Assembly (NCBI RefSeq): GCF_947039605.1
Contig: NZ_CAMQZG010000032.1
Span: forward strand, 1 to 37,746
Direction: 5' to 3'
Origin: an uncultured Clostridium sp.
Lineage (GTDB): Bacteria > Bacillota > Clostridia > Clostridiales > Clostridiaceae
DNA: 37,746 nucleotides
In this document: in pieces, positions 24,839-34,494 of the stretch
Numbering within the stretch: the stretch's first letter is position 1
Layout: every line of letters starts with the position of its first letter
Made by a program: the position numbers and the translations under genes
The notes under the pieces: generated by a model
What the model was told of the DNA's origin: nothing
Databases searched by the model: none
What the model saw: the letters and a program-made list of their open reading frames with translations, nothing else

Positions 24839-26152
24839 TCAATTATTTAATATATTATTATTAAAATTATTGATTTTATTTGCAATATCATTGGCGTTTG
24901 ATTTAATATTATTAGCTACTGTAGTTGCTTTATCATGAGCATTATTAGCTACTGTAGTTGCTTTATCATGAGCATTATTAACTATTGTAGTTGCTTTATC
25001 ATGAGTACTAGTTGTATGATCTGCTACTTTTTGACTTGCAGAGCTTATAGTATCACTAGCATGATTGATATGTTTATCAGCATGATCTGTAATTACATTT
25101 GCAGCGTTATTAATATTATTAGCAGCATTTGAAATGTGCTCGCTTGAAGAATTTGCAGTAGAACTTGCATGGTTTATAGCATCACTAGCTGCTTTTTTAG
25201 CAGATGAAATATTATCACTAGTATTTTGTATATTTTGTGCAGTTGAATTAATATTAGATTTTATATGCTCATTAGCATTTTTAATATTAGTAGCACTATT
25301 TTTAGCAGTTGAACTAACATTATTATTTAATGTATTAACAAGATTAGCAGCACTACTTATAACAGAAGAAACACTATTACCAACATTATTAGCAGTGTTT
25401 ATAGCACCACTAGTAGCATTTATAGTGCTGTTAGCCGCATTTACAGCATTATTAGCTGTTGAAGTTGCATTGCTTTGGACATTATTTAAATCATTAGTAA
25501 TAGGTGTTGTATTTATGCTAGATGTTGTATTCATATTAGGGGGAGTAGTCATTACTGATGTATTAGAATTTGCAAGTGGTAGATTATTATTTATACCAAC
25601 ATACTCTTCATAGATATAACCAGTTTGACCATTTACTTCAACTTTATACCAGTCACCTTGCTTAGAAATAATATCAACATTAGTACTATTTTTAAGAGTA
25701 CTTATAATTTTTGAATCCATAGTAGCATTTGTTCTAAGATAAACAAGACTACTTACATTTATGATTGCCCCATTTTTATTTATAGGTGTAGATGTAGAAT
25801 TAACACCACTTTCAATAATTTGAGCATTTTCTTTTAGAATGTAACCTTTAGCACCGGTTTCTTTAACTGTTACACTATAAAAATCACCGCTTGTAGAATT
25901 TATAGTAAGCATTTCCCCAACAGAAATATAAGAAGTTACATTAGAATTTGTATTAGAATCACTATATAAAACTAAATGAGAATTTGAAGTATTAATAACA
26001 ACAGCAGTAGTTGATGTGTTATTAATAGGTTGAGATAATAAAATTGTATTATTTTTTTTAACAATAGGTGTAGTTGCATATGAAACACTAACGAAAAGTG
26101 TAGATGCAAGAATACCACCAGTAATTATGCTTATTAATTTATATTTAGACAT
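24839..26152 (-). CDS. Secreted SH3-domain protein with Ala/Asn-rich repeat tail
   Basis: This 437-residue protein has a signal peptide (about residues 1-26, ending SYA). Two bacterial SH3 domains follow: about 48-112, with VLYSDSNTNSNVTSYI and GYILKENA, and about 130-186, with VYLRTNATMDSKII and GYIYEEYVG. The last 250 residues are Ala, Asn, Ser and Thr rich with heptad- or 11-residue-like spacing and predict long helices. Three exact or near-exact 11-residue repeats (HDKATTVANNA) occur near the end. SH3b domains suggest cell wall binding; the tail resembles LEA-type helices. The AGGAGG site is strong. No catalytic domain is visible. Confidence 0.8.
   Translation of the reverse strand: MSKYKLISIITGGILASTLFVSVSYATTPIVKKNNTILLSQPINNTSTTAVVINTSNSHLVLYSDSNTNSNVTSYISVGEMLTINSTSGDFYSVTVKETGAKGYILKENAQIIESGVNSTSTPINKNGAIINVSSLVYLRTNATMDSKIISTLKNSTNVDIISKQGDWYKVEVNGQTGYIYEEYVGINNNLPLANSNTSVMTTPPNMNTTSSINTTPITNDLNNVQSNATSTANNAVNAANSTINATSGAINTANNVGNSVSSVISSAANLVNTLNNNVSSTAKNSATNIKNANEHIKSNINSTAQNIQNTSDNISSAKKAASDAINHASSTANSSSEHISNAANNINNAANVITDHADKHINHASDTISSASQKVADHTTSTHDKATTIVNNAHDKATTVANNAHDKATTVANNIKSNANDIANKINNFNNNILNN
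24908..25006 (-). repeat. Three tandem 33-bp coding repeats
   Basis: Units at 24908-24940, 24941-24973 and 24974-25006 are nearly identical and keep the frame. They encode the 11-residue repeats of the secreted protein. Unit 3 differs at a few bases. Confidence 0.9.
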
Positions 26153-26459
26153 AATAAAATACCTCCTTGTATCGTAAAATGAGTCTTTAATACTAATTTT
26201 ATATGAAATTCAATTTAAATGAGAGTCAAAAGTTTTTTTTTATTTTAAAAAAATTATCATATTTTATAAAAAAATACAAATAAGGTTAAATAATTTTAAC
26301 TAAAATTAGAAATTTATAGTAATTGTTTATTATAAAAGGAAAAAAAAATTAATTTAATATATTTTATAATTTGAAAAATAAAGATTTGTATGAGTTAGTA
26401 AGAGGATAGGGAATTTATAAAATAATAAAAATTCTAATTAAGAGTTAAAATACAAGTTT
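26153..26459. other. Divergent AT-rich intergenic region
   Basis: It holds the leaders of two divergent genes, with AGGAGG for the minus-strand gene. I see no clear promoter hexamers, RNA or extra frame. Confidence 0.5.
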
Positions 26460-26471
26460 ATGGAGGTTTTT

Positions 26472-27272
26472 ATGAAAAAAGGTATAATTATAGGAGTAAT
26501 AGCAGTTATAATAGCAGTTGGGAGTGGATACTTTGCATATAGTCATAGTGAAAACAGTAAAGTAGTCACAAATAATAGTAATGTAAAAACTACGGAGAGT
26601 GTAAAAAAAGTTGAGTCTAGCAATATAAAGAAAAAAAATGCTAAGTCAGATAATAAAACAGAAGTAACTACTAACTTAGGTTTTAAATTTTCAGTAGAGG
26701 GAATGAATAATTATTATAAATTATCACAAAATGTAGGTGATATAGGTCTTCCTAGTGCATCTATGACAACCAATCTTGAAAATTATAAGACTATTGATGG
26801 AGTTAATTACTATAGTACATATAGCTATGACACAAGAGCGGCTTATAAGAATGATACAAGTACACCAAAGGCAGGAAATTATTCACATATGATAAACTCA
26901 AAAATTATAAGTTTAGATGGAAAAACAATATCTTCAAATCAATTTGGAATAATAGATTCAAGTAATTTAAGTGATTTACAATTGAAAAACCAAATATATA
27001 AAGTAGCGGCAATGTACCTTGAGGGGTATACAGCAAATGATCCAACTCTTGTAGTTAGTTCAAATGATAATTATGAAGGTAATTTAAATGCAGTTCCAGA
27101 AATGAGTATAAACTTAGATGAGTTTAAAGATTCAGGAAAGGGAAAATTATATGAAGTTATAGCTAGTTTAAATGGATATAAAACACCTATTTATGTAGGG
27201 ATTGATGGATATATCTATGTTACAAGTGAGAATAACTTTAATCAATTATTTTTCCCAAATAAATTAAGTTAG
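26472..27272 (+). CDS. Signal-anchored extracellular protein, unknown
   Basis: This 266-residue protein starts at the ATG at 26472, which has GGAGG 5 nt upstream; an in-frame ATG at 26460 overlaps that site. One membrane segment (about residues 3-22) is followed by a Lys/Ser/Asn-rich linker (about 25-65) and a folded extracellular domain of about 200 residues with many Tyr, Asn and Ser. I do not recognise the domain. Surface location is clear, function is not. A small membrane protein follows 11 nt after the stop, so the two form an operon. Confidence 0.72.
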   Translation: MKKGIIIGVIAVIIAVGSGYFAYSHSENSKVVTNNSNVKTTESVKKVESSNIKKKNAKSDNKTEVTTNLGFKFSVEGMNNYYKLSQNVGDIGLPSASMTTNLENYKTIDGVNYYSTYSYDTRAAYKNDTSTPKAGNYSHMINSKIISLDGKTISSNQFGIIDSSNLSDLQLKNQIYKVAAMYLEGYTANDPTLVVSSNDNYEGNLNAVPEMSINLDEFKDSGKGKLYEVIASLNGYKTPIYVGIDGYIYVTSENNFNQLFFPNKLS

Positions 27273-27283
27273 GAGAAATTTAA

Positions 27284-27469
27284 ATGATAAGTAAGCAACA
27301 AAGAATGAGAATGGCATTTATAGGTGCATCAACATTAATATTTGTAGGATTTTTAATATATAATCTTATGAATAAAAGATGGGGAATTATAAATATAGCA
27401 CTTCCGATAATATTTATAATTCTTAATGGATTTAACTTATATCAAGAAATAAAGAGAATAAAGAAGTAA
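27284..27469 (+). CDS. Two-helix small membrane protein
   Basis: This 61-residue protein has two membrane helices (about residues 9-28 and 32-50) joined by a short loop, with basic residues at both ends. AGGAGA is the ribosome site. It is in an operon with the anchored protein upstream and is followed by a strong terminator. I do not recognise a family. Confidence 0.7.
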   Translation: MISKQQRMRMAFIGASTLIFVGFLIYNLMNKRWGIINIALPIIFIILNGFNLYQEIKRIKK

Positions 27470-27476
27470 AAATTAA

Positions 27477-27520
27477 AACAGAGTATGTAAAGCAAAGGCT
27501 TTATATACTCTGTTTTTTTG
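27477..27520 (+). terminator. Strong intrinsic terminator
   Basis: A 17-bp stem with one G-U (27477-27493 with 27498-27514) and seven T after it. Confidence 0.9.
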
Positions 27521-27614
27521 TGCAAATAAAAATGTACACAATTCTATATTGAAAATGACCTTAAAGTTAGATTTTGGGGCAGTGCTTTTACACATCAAAA
27601 ATGCTTGATTTTCA

Positions 27615-27643
27615 TTGACTGATATTACCCTTAAAAGTATACT
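27615..27643 (+). promoter_or_regulatory. Sigma-A promoter of the MalQ-GlgP gene
   Basis: TTGACT (27615-27620), 17-nt spacer, TATACT (27638-27643). The leader to the ATG at 27731 is about 80 nt. Confidence 0.75.
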
Positions 27644-27730
27644 TTAGTTACAGAAATTTCCAAAATTATTAATATAATGGAGATATTTATAGAATATATT
27701 ATATTAAAATTTAAAAAAGAGGGTTTTATT

Positions 27731-30700
27731 ATGAGAAAGAGTGGAATAATTTTACCAATATTTTCTTTGCCATCTAGGTATGGAATAGGTACTTTTGGAA
27801 ATGAAGCTTATAAATTTGTTGATTTTTTAAAAAAGTCTGGGCAAGGTTATTGGCAGATACTACCGATTGGTCCTACAAGTTATGGCGATTCACCTTATCA
27901 ATCATTTTCTACTTTTGCTGGTAATCCATATTTTATAGATTTAGAAATTCTTGTTAATTCAGGATTTCTTACAAAGGAAGAAGTAGAGACCTTTACTTAT
28001 GGAGATAATGAGAGTTATATAAACTATTCAATGATATACGAGAGTAGATATAAGGTGTTAAGAATTGCTTATAAAAATAAGTCAGATATATATGATGAAG
28101 AGATTAAAGAATTTAAGGACTTAAATAGATCTTGGCTTGGTGACTATGCATTATTTATGGCTCTAAAAGATTATAACAATGGAGCTTCTTGGAATACTTG
28201 GGATGATGATATAAAGTTTAGAACTAAAGAAGGCTTAGATAAATATAAGAAACTTTTAAAAGAAGATATAGATTTTTATATTTTTGTTCAATATTTATTT
28301 TACAGTCAGTGGGATGTATTAAAAAGATATGCTAATGAAAATGGAATTGAGATAATTGGTGACATTCCTATATATGTAGCAGAAGACAGTGCAGATACAT
28401 GGGCTAATACACATTTATTTAAACTTGATGAGAATTTGATGCCTATAAGTGTAGCAGGGTGTCCACCCGATGATTTTTCAAGTGATGGACAATTGTGGGG
28501 GAATCCGATTTATAATTGGAAGGCTTTAGAAAAAGAAGATTATGGCTGGTGGGTTGAGAGAGTAAGAGCAGCTTCAAAATTATTTGATGTTACAAGGATA
28601 GACCATTTTAGAGGGTTTGAGAGTTATTGGTCAATACCTTTTGGGGATAAGACAGCAGCTGGAGGGCATTGGGAAAAGGGACCAGGATATAAACTTTTTA
28701 AATTTATAAAAAAAGAACTTGGTAGTGTTAATATAATTGCAGAAGATTTAGGAAGTATAACACCAGAGGTTAAAAAACTTTTAAAAGAGTGCAATTATCC
28801 AGGGATGAAAGTATTGCAATTTGCATTTGATGTAAATGGTGATAGTGAGTATCTTCCTCATAATTACTGCAATAATTCAGTTGTTTATACAAGTACTCAC
28901 GATAGTGATACTGTAAAGGGCTGGTATGATTTGCTTGGGGCTAGAGAAAAAGAGTTTTTTGAAGAGTATGTTGGTCATGGAAGTTCAAATCCTAGTATAG
29001 CTTTAATAAAATCAGCTATGTCTAGTATTGCTAATACTTCAATGATGCAAATACAAGACCTTTTAAATATAGGAAATGAAGCGAGAACAAATATCCCATC
29101 TACAATAGGAGAAAACTGGAGATGGAGATTAAAAGAGGATACCCTTTCAAGTGAGATAGCAAAAAGTTTGAAAGAAATTACAAAAACTTACAGAAGGTGT
29201 GGTGGAAACATGGGGACAAAAATTATGAATGATGAGAATTTAAAAGAGTTAATAGAAGAATATCTTCTTAAATCATATGGAAAAACTTCAGATAAAGTAA
29301 CACTTCACGAAATGCATAGTGTTGTTTCAAAAATAGCGATAGAAAAAATTGCCGTAGATTGGAATAAGTCTACTAATAAATTTAATGAAAATAGACATGC
29401 TTATTATTTTTCTGCAGAGTTTTTAGTTGGTAGAGCAATTGAAAACAATTTAATTTGTATTGGAGTATATGAAGAATTTAAAAAAGCATTAAAAGAACTT
29501 GGCTTTGATATAAATGAATTTGAAAAAGTTGAAGATATGGCACTTGGAAATGGAGGGCTTGGAAGACTTGCAGCTTGTTTTTTAGATAGTGCAGCAACTA
29601 CAGAAACTCCTTTAAATGGATATGGAATTAGATATAAGTATGGATTATTTAAACAAGCTATTGTAGATGGTTTTCAAAAAGAGTATGCAGATAATTGGAC
29701 AGCCTATGGAGATGATTGGAGCATAAGAAAGTTTGGGGATAGAGTGAGCGTTAAATTCTCTGATATAGAAGTTCTAGCAGTGCCTTATGATATGCCAATT
29801 ATAGGTTATAAGACTGATAATATAGGAACTCTAAGACTTTGGCAGAGTGAGGCAATTGATGATTTTGACTTTAACTTATTTAATATAAGTAGATATAATA
29901 AGTCAGTTCAGGTAAAAGTTAAGGCTGAGAATATTACAGCTGTTTTATATCCAAATGATAATACTAGAAGAGGTAAGGTTTTAAGATATAAACAACAGTA
30001 TTTCTTTACAAGTGCATCTATTCAAGATTTAGTTAGAGAATATTGCACTAGATATGGAGAGGATTTTGATAGCTTTATAGAGTTTAATACTATACAGCTT
30101 AATGATACTCACCCAGTTCTTGCAATTCCAGAATTTATAAGAGTTCTTACAGAAAATCATAATGTAAGTTTTGATGAAGCACTTAGAATATCAAGAAATG
30201 TATTTAATTATACAAATCATACTGTTATGGCAGAAGCTCTAGAAAAATGGGATGTAAGTATTGTTAGAAAGTATACTCCAAGCATTTATTCTATTATAGA
30301 GAGAATAAATGGATATCTTATAGATGAACTTAGATTCCTTGGAATTTGGGAGAATGAGCTATATAACTATGAAATAATAGCTTATGATAAAGTTCATATG
30401 GCTAGAATGGCTACTTATATAGCAAAACATGTAAATGGAGTTGCACAGATTCATTCAGAGATTCTTAAAAGAGATACTCTAAAAGAATGGTATAATCTTT
30501 ATCCAGATAAGTTTCAAAATAAAACTAATGGTGTAACACAAAGAAGATGGCTTGCTGTATGTAATCCAGAACTTACAGACTTTTTAGGAAAACTTGTAGG
30601 TGATAAAAGCTTTGTGAAAAATCTTGATAAGCTAAAAAAAATTGAGGATTATGTGGATGATGATAAAGTTATAAATGAATATATAGATATCAAAAGAGAA

Positions 30701-31618
30701 AAGAAAAGACAGCTTATAGATTATATAGAAAAACATGAGGGGATTAGATTATCAGAAGATTTTATTTTTGATATTCAAATTAAAAGACTTCATGAGTATA
30801 AAAGACAGTTTATGAATGCTTTATCCATTCTTGATATTTACTATAGATTAAAAGATGGAGAGATAAAGGATTTCACTCCAACAGCATATATATTTGGAGC
30901 AAAATCAGCACCAGGATATGCAAGAGCAAAAGCAATTATTAAATATATAAATGAAATTGCAAATCTTATAAATAATGACACTGATATGCAAGATAAAATG
31001 AAAGTGGTATTTGTTCAAAATTATAATGTTTCATATGCAGAAAAGCTTATACCAGCAGCAAATGTATCAGAGCAAATTTCAACAGCAGGTACAGAGGCAT
31101 CAGGGACAGGGAATATGAAGTTTATGATAAATGGAGCAGTTACTCTTGGGACTTATGATGGTGCAAATATAGAAATCTGTAGAGAAGCAGGCGATATAAA
31201 TAATTATATTTTTGGAGCTAGAGAAGAGGAAATATTAAATATTAAGGATAGTTACAATCCAAGATGGATATATGACAATGATAAAAATATAAGAAGAGTT
31301 TTAGATAGTCTTGTAAATGGAACATTTAATGATGGAATATATGATGAGCATGGCACTATAGAAGGTAGCTTTAAAGAACTTTACAACTCACTTTTAAATG
31401 GAACATCATGGCATAGAGCAGACCATTATTATATCTTAAATGATTTTAATAGATATTTTGAAGCTAGAATGAAACTTAATAGAGAATTTAAAGACAAAAT
31501 GAACTTTGCTAGAAAGTGTTTTATCAATACAGCAAATGCAGGTTTCTTTAGTTCAGATAGAACTATAACAGAATATGCAAAAGATATTTGGAATTTATCT
31601 AATATAAACTTAAAATAG
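27731..31618 (+). CDS. Fused 4-alpha-glucanotransferase and alpha-glucan phosphorylase
   Basis: This 1295-residue protein joins two enzymes that normally are separate. Residues 1 to about 490 are MalQ (GH77): nucleophile D291 in TRIDHFRG, acid/base E338 in IIAEDLG, D391 in THDSDT. Residues 494-1295 are GlgP (GT35): EDMALGNGGLGRLAACF, QLNDTHPVL, IKRLHEYKRQ and PLP lysine K1130 in GTGNMKF. Together they would disproportionate maltodextrins and release glucose 1-phosphate from the longer chains. The start at 27731 follows AGAGGG; an upstream in-frame ATG at 27677 has none. At the join, AAGGTGTGGTGG precedes an in-frame ATG (29210), a likely old or still active GlgP start. Confidence 0.92.
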   Translation: MRKSGIILPIFSLPSRYGIGTFGNEAYKFVDFLKKSGQGYWQILPIGPTSYGDSPYQSFSTFAGNPYFIDLEILVNSGFLTKEEVETFTYGDNESYINYSMIYESRYKVLRIAYKNKSDIYDEEIKEFKDLNRSWLGDYALFMALKDYNNGASWNTWDDDIKFRTKEGLDKYKKLLKEDIDFYIFVQYLFYSQWDVLKRYANENGIEIIGDIPIYVAEDSADTWANTHLFKLDENLMPISVAGCPPDDFSSDGQLWGNPIYNWKALEKEDYGWWVERVRAASKLFDVTRIDHFRGFESYWSIPFGDKTAAGGHWEKGPGYKLFKFIKKELGSVNIIAEDLGSITPEVKKLLKECNYPGMKVLQFAFDVNGDSEYLPHNYCNNSVVYTSTHDSDTVKGWYDLLGAREKEFFEEYVGHGSSNPSIALIKSAMSSIANTSMMQIQDLLNIGNEARTNIPSTIGENWRWRLKEDTLSSEIAKSLKEITKTYRRCGGNMGTKIMNDENLKELIEEYLLKSYGKTSDKVTLHEMHSVVSKIAIEKIAVDWNKSTNKFNENRHAYYFSAEFLVGRAIENNLICIGVYEEFKKALKELGFDINEFEKVEDMALGNGGLGRLAACFLDSAATTETPLNGYGIRYKYGLFKQAIVDGFQKEYADNWTAYGDDWSIRKFGDRVSVKFSDIEVLAVPYDMPIIGYKTDNIGTLRLWQSEAIDDFDFNLFNISRYNKSVQVKVKAENITAVLYPNDNTRRGKVLRYKQQYFFTSASIQDLVREYCTRYGEDFDSFIEFNTIQLNDTHPVLAIPEFIRVLTENHNVSFDEALRISRNVFNYTNHTVMAEALEKWDVSIVRKYTPSIYSIIERINGYLIDELRFLGIWENELYNYEIIAYDKVHMARMATYIAKHVNGVAQIHSEILKRDTLKEWYNLYPDKFQNKTNGVTQRRWLAVCNPELTDFLGKLVGDKSFVKNLDKLKKIEDYVDDDKVINEYIDIKREKKRQLIDYIEKHEGIRLSEDFIFDIQIKRLHEYKRQFMNALSILDIYYRLKDGEIKDFTPTAYIFGAKSAPGYARAKAIIKYINEIANLINNDTDMQDKMKVVFVQNYNVSYAEKLIPAANVSEQISTAGTEASGTGNMKFMINGAVTLGTYDGANIEICREAGDINNYIFGAREEEILNIKDSYNPRWIYDNDKNIRRVLDSLVNGTFNDGIYDEHGTIEGSFKELYNSLLNGTSWHRADHYYILNDFNRYFEARMKLNREFKDKMNFARKCFINTANAGFFSSDRTITEYAKDIWNLSNINLK
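29195..29212 (+). promoter_or_regulatory. Internal ribosome site and start at the MalQ/GlgP join
   Basis: AAGGTGTGGTGG lies 4 nt before an in-frame ATG at 29210 (residue 494), exactly where a separate GlgP would start. It could permit translation of free GlgP. Confidence 0.5.
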
Positions 31619-31621
31619 TAG

Positions 31622-31849
31622 GTTATATCTGAAAGATTTATAAGTGGAGCGGAAGAGGAAAGCTTTAATTGCATAATAGAGGTTCTAGGCAAAGAAAAAA
31701 CACTATTTGTAAAGTTTGAAAGTGGTAAAGATTTAGTTATAACAGTACCAGGACACTTTGAATATGAAATAGGAGAAAAGCATAGATTTGGACTAGATAC
31801 AAAGGCACTTCACTTTTTTGATAATGAAACAAAAGAAAGAATTAAATAA
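31622..31849 (+). pseudogene. C-terminal relic of a MalK/MsmX-type ABC ATPase
   Basis: After two tandem TAG stops the MalQ-GlgP frame continues for 75 codons to TAA at 31849. The text resembles the TOBE region ending sugar-import ATPases: a strand around VLGKEKTLFVKF, then YEIGEKHRFGLD, and the terminal LHFFDNETKERIK, like the HLFDPET.KRI ending of MsmX and MalK. The ATP-binding domain is gone and no start codon or ribosome site is visible. It is the remnant of a maltodextrin transporter ATPase gene that lost its first 300 or so residues. Confidence 0.7.
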
Positions 31850-31868
31850 ATAAATAAAGTAATGAAAG

Positions 31869-31897
31869 AGTTACACTAAAATAGTGTAACTTTTTTT
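31869..31897 (+). terminator. Intrinsic terminator
   Basis: AGTTACACTA (31869-31878) pairs with TAGTGTAACT (31882-31891), perfect 10 bp, then six more T. It would end the MalQ-GlgP transcript. Confidence 0.88.
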
Positions 31898-32102
31898 ATA
31901 GTAAAAATATAAAATCTATCTTTTTAGTTTTAGTAAACTTAAAATTTTATTAAAAAATAGTATTTTTAGTAAATAATCTAAGGTTGAATATTTATTATAG
32001 ACAATAGTTTGTTAGAATTTGTGTGTTTACAAGACAATATTTTAGGTATTAGATAATAATATAGAAATAAACAAAGTATAAGAAAAAAAAGGTGGTGTTA
32101 GA

Positions 32103-32861
32103 ATGAAAAAAATATTGATAATAATTATAATAGCAATATTCTTAATTCTAGGTGCAATGCCATTTTCTACTTTATTTAGTAAAGAGGGGACAAGAAAGGA
32201 TATTATAATAGCTGGAACAGATTGGAAGGAAGCTAACTTTGGAAAGGTTACAGCCTACTCAGGAAATACAAAAAATACTAGTCAATATCCAAGCACTGTT
32301 TTTAGTATAGATGGGCAGCCCAAAAAAGAAGTAACTGTTGGAAATAATGCAATAAAGTGCAAAGCTAATCAGGTAGTAGATAAAGCAACTTCAAATTATG
32401 AAAAAGCTAAAGATATATATGTATGGATAGCATCAAATATAAAATATGATAATAGTGCCTATGGGGTGAAAGAACCTGCTATATATGCATTTGAAAAAAG
32501 AGAGGCAGTATGTACAGGTTTTGCAGGACTATATTCAGCAATGTGTAGAGATATAGGACTCTCAGTAAGGCAAATAGGTGGTTTAGGTGATGGACAGCCA
32601 CATACTTGGAATCAGGTATATGTTAATAAAAAATGGGTGGATGTTGATTGTACATTTGCATCAGGGTTATTTAAAACAACAAAAGAAAGTGGAATTATAT
32701 TAAGTGAAAGAGAAGCGTATGTAGGATTAACAGTCAATAGACCTGTTATAGTAAATAGAGGATATAATAAGTATACTTTTAGTGATTCAGATTACTTTGA
32801 TACTCCTAAGTTTATGTCTGATAGAAAAGCAGAATATTTGATATATCAATATAATAATTAG
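32103..32861 (+). CDS. Anchored transglutaminase-like protein
   Basis: This 252-residue protein has an N-terminal signal anchor (about residues 3-20) and a transglutaminase-like fold. The catalytic triad is visible: C137 in EAVCTGFAGLY, H167 in PHTWNQVYV and D182 in WVDVDCTF. The preceding AKDIYVWIASNIKYD helix is typical. Clostridial relatives are secreted and may cleave or crosslink peptides; many are taken as papain-like peptidases. The GGTGGT ribosome site is good. It stands alone, between terminators. Substrate unknown. Confidence 0.88.
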   Translation: MKKILIIIIIAIFLILGAMPFSTLFSKEGTRKDIIIAGTDWKEANFGKVTAYSGNTKNTSQYPSTVFSIDGQPKKEVTVGNNAIKCKANQVVDKATSNYEKAKDIYVWIASNIKYDNSAYGVKEPAIYAFEKREAVCTGFAGLYSAMCRDIGLSVRQIGGLGDGQPHTWNQVYVNKKWVDVDCTFASGLFKTTKESGIILSEREAYVGLTVNRPVIVNRGYNKYTFSDSDYFDTPKFMSDRKAEYLIYQYNN

Positions 32862-32864
32862 AGT

Positions 32865-32896
32865 AAAGCCCTTATCAAAAATGATAAGGGCTTTTT
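32865..32896. terminator. Bidirectional terminator
   Basis: Perfect 13-bp stem AAAGCCCTTATCA (32865-32877) / TGATAAGGGCTTT (32882-32894) between convergent genes. Confidence 0.88.
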
Positions 32897-32901
32897 GCAT
32901 A

Positions 32902-34467
32902 TTAAATATCAGAATCTTCAGTTTTTAGTTTTCCATTTTTTATAGCTTTTTGATATCTATGAGCTATTATAAATCCAATTGCTCCAAAGAATATTGGACC
33001 AAATATCATTAATATACCTTGCTCAGCCCCACCTTTTTGTGTCCAAGGTTGGATTAGAGAGAAAGCAACAGCAAATACAACTATTATAAGTGAAATTGAG
33101 TTATAGATGATACCTACTTTTTTGCTAAAGAACTTATAATGTTTTTCTATATCATCATTTTGTTTAAATTTAATATAAGCAAATGTTATAAGCCCCCACG
33201 GAATTACAGAAGATACTGTAACCATAAATGTTGTATAGTTATATATTTCATTAGCATTATTTCCAAATAGCAGAACAACTACTACCGAGAATACACACAT
33301 AAAGATTCCTTGAATCCAAAGTGCATTAGCTGGAAAGTTATTCTTATTTTTTTTAGTTATAAAGTTTGGAAGCATTCCTTTTGGAAGTCCTTCTATAAGC
33401 TGTTTAATAGGATAATAATATCCTAGAGGAATTTGAAGGAATGCAATAGCACCTATCCATGAATAAATTATCATATACCACTTAGCAAAAACTGCTGCAT
33501 GAGATGCTGTCATTCCTAAAGCAATCCCTAGTGATGAATAATATTTTAGTCCTAGATAGACTGTAAAGTTATATAAGTTAACATTTGGATTACCATAAAC
33601 TTCTTTCCAATTAAGAACCATACCACTTCCTACAATCATTACTATTGTAAGTAGAAAGATTACAATAACAGTTATAAATATTCCTTTTGGAACTGTTTTT
33701 CTTGGATTTTCAACTTCATCAACAAGTCCACTTGCAGATTCCATTCCACCAAAAATCATAATTGCAAATACCATAAATCCTAGTATACTAAATAAACTAT
33801 GATAGCTTGGGTTTGGCCCAGTAAATAAAGTTGAAATGCCATGCCAATGTAGTGGCTGTGCAAAATGCATTTTATTTTTAAAGAAAACCCATAAGCTAAC
33901 TACGATAGTAAAAATATTATTATAGAAGAATAATGCCATAGCTATTTTTGTTAAAACTTCTATTGATTTTATACCTTTAGTTGTTATAAAGACCCAAAAA
34001 AGAACCCAAGCAACACCTATTAATGTTGTTGTCATTTGGTTACTAAGCCCTAAAAAGTGCCAACTCTCTGAAATATCTTTTCCATAAATCATTGTTGAGA
34101 ACTTAATACATATAGCACTAATTGCAAGGCCTCCTATAAGTCCAGATGAGAACCAGATCATTGTAGTAACAAGTGCATATTTTTCACCTATTATTTCTGA
34201 TAACCAAGAGTAAATACCACCTTTTTTATCACTATAAGCAGAGCCCATTTCAGCTACTGCAAAAGAGTATGGGACAAAGAATAATATTGTTGCTATAAGT
34301 ACATAGGTTATAGCTTGATACCCCATTTGATAGTACATTTGTTGACCATTCATTACACCATAAACTGTAAGAATAGACATAGAGATGAAACCAAATGTGC
34401 TGATTTTATGATTTTTATTAGTTACTTCATCTATCAGCGCTAGATCATCTAGATTTTCTTCTTTCAT
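32902..34467 (-). CDS. YjeM-family APC amino acid permease
   Basis: This 521-residue protein has about twelve membrane segments. It resembles E. coli YjeM: YYQMGYQAITYVLIATILFF, VAEMGSAYSDKKGGIYSWL and FGGMESASGLVDEVENPRKT, which are APC superfamily signatures of the glutamate:GABA antiporter-like branch. Substrate unknown, probably an amino acid. The start is set at 34467, where AGGAGGAG lies 8 nt upstream; the longer frame's ATG at 34494 has no site. It is a single gene with its own terminator shared with the transglutaminase-like gene. Confidence 0.88.
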   Translation of the reverse strand: MKEENLDDLALIDEVTNKNHKISTFGFISMSILTVYGVMNGQQMYYQMGYQAITYVLIATILFFVPYSFAVAEMGSAYSDKKGGIYSWLSEIIGEKYALVTTMIWFSSGLIGGLAISAICIKFSTMIYGKDISESWHFLGLSNQMTTTLIGVAWVLFWVFITTKGIKSIEVLTKIAMALFFYNNIFTIVVSLWVFFKNKMHFAQPLHWHGISTLFTGPNPSYHSLFSILGFMVFAIMIFGGMESASGLVDEVENPRKTVPKGIFITVIVIFLLTIVMIVGSGMVLNWKEVYGNPNVNLYNFTVYLGLKYYSSLGIALGMTASHAAVFAKWYMIIYSWIGAIAFLQIPLGYYYPIKQLIEGLPKGMLPNFITKKNKNNFPANALWIQGIFMCVFSVVVVLLFGNNANEIYNYTTFMVTVSSVIPWGLITFAYIKFKQNDDIEKHYKFFSKKVGIIYNSISLIIVVFAVAFSLIQPWTQKGGAEQGILMIFGPIFFGAIGFIIAHRYQKAIKNGKLKTEDSDI

Positions 34468-34494
34468 TGATGAGCTCCTCCTAGTTATATCCAC

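Noticed and set aside
24908-25006. CRISPR-like direct repeats
   Set aside because: The 33-bp units abut without spacers and encode an 11-residue repeat in frame; no cas genes nearby.
25134-25613. Long plus-strand frame (159 codons) opposite the SH3 protein
   Set aside because: It is the antisense of the Ala/Asn-rich repeat tail; it has no ribosome site, and the minus-strand gene has a signal peptide, SH3 domains and AGGAGG.
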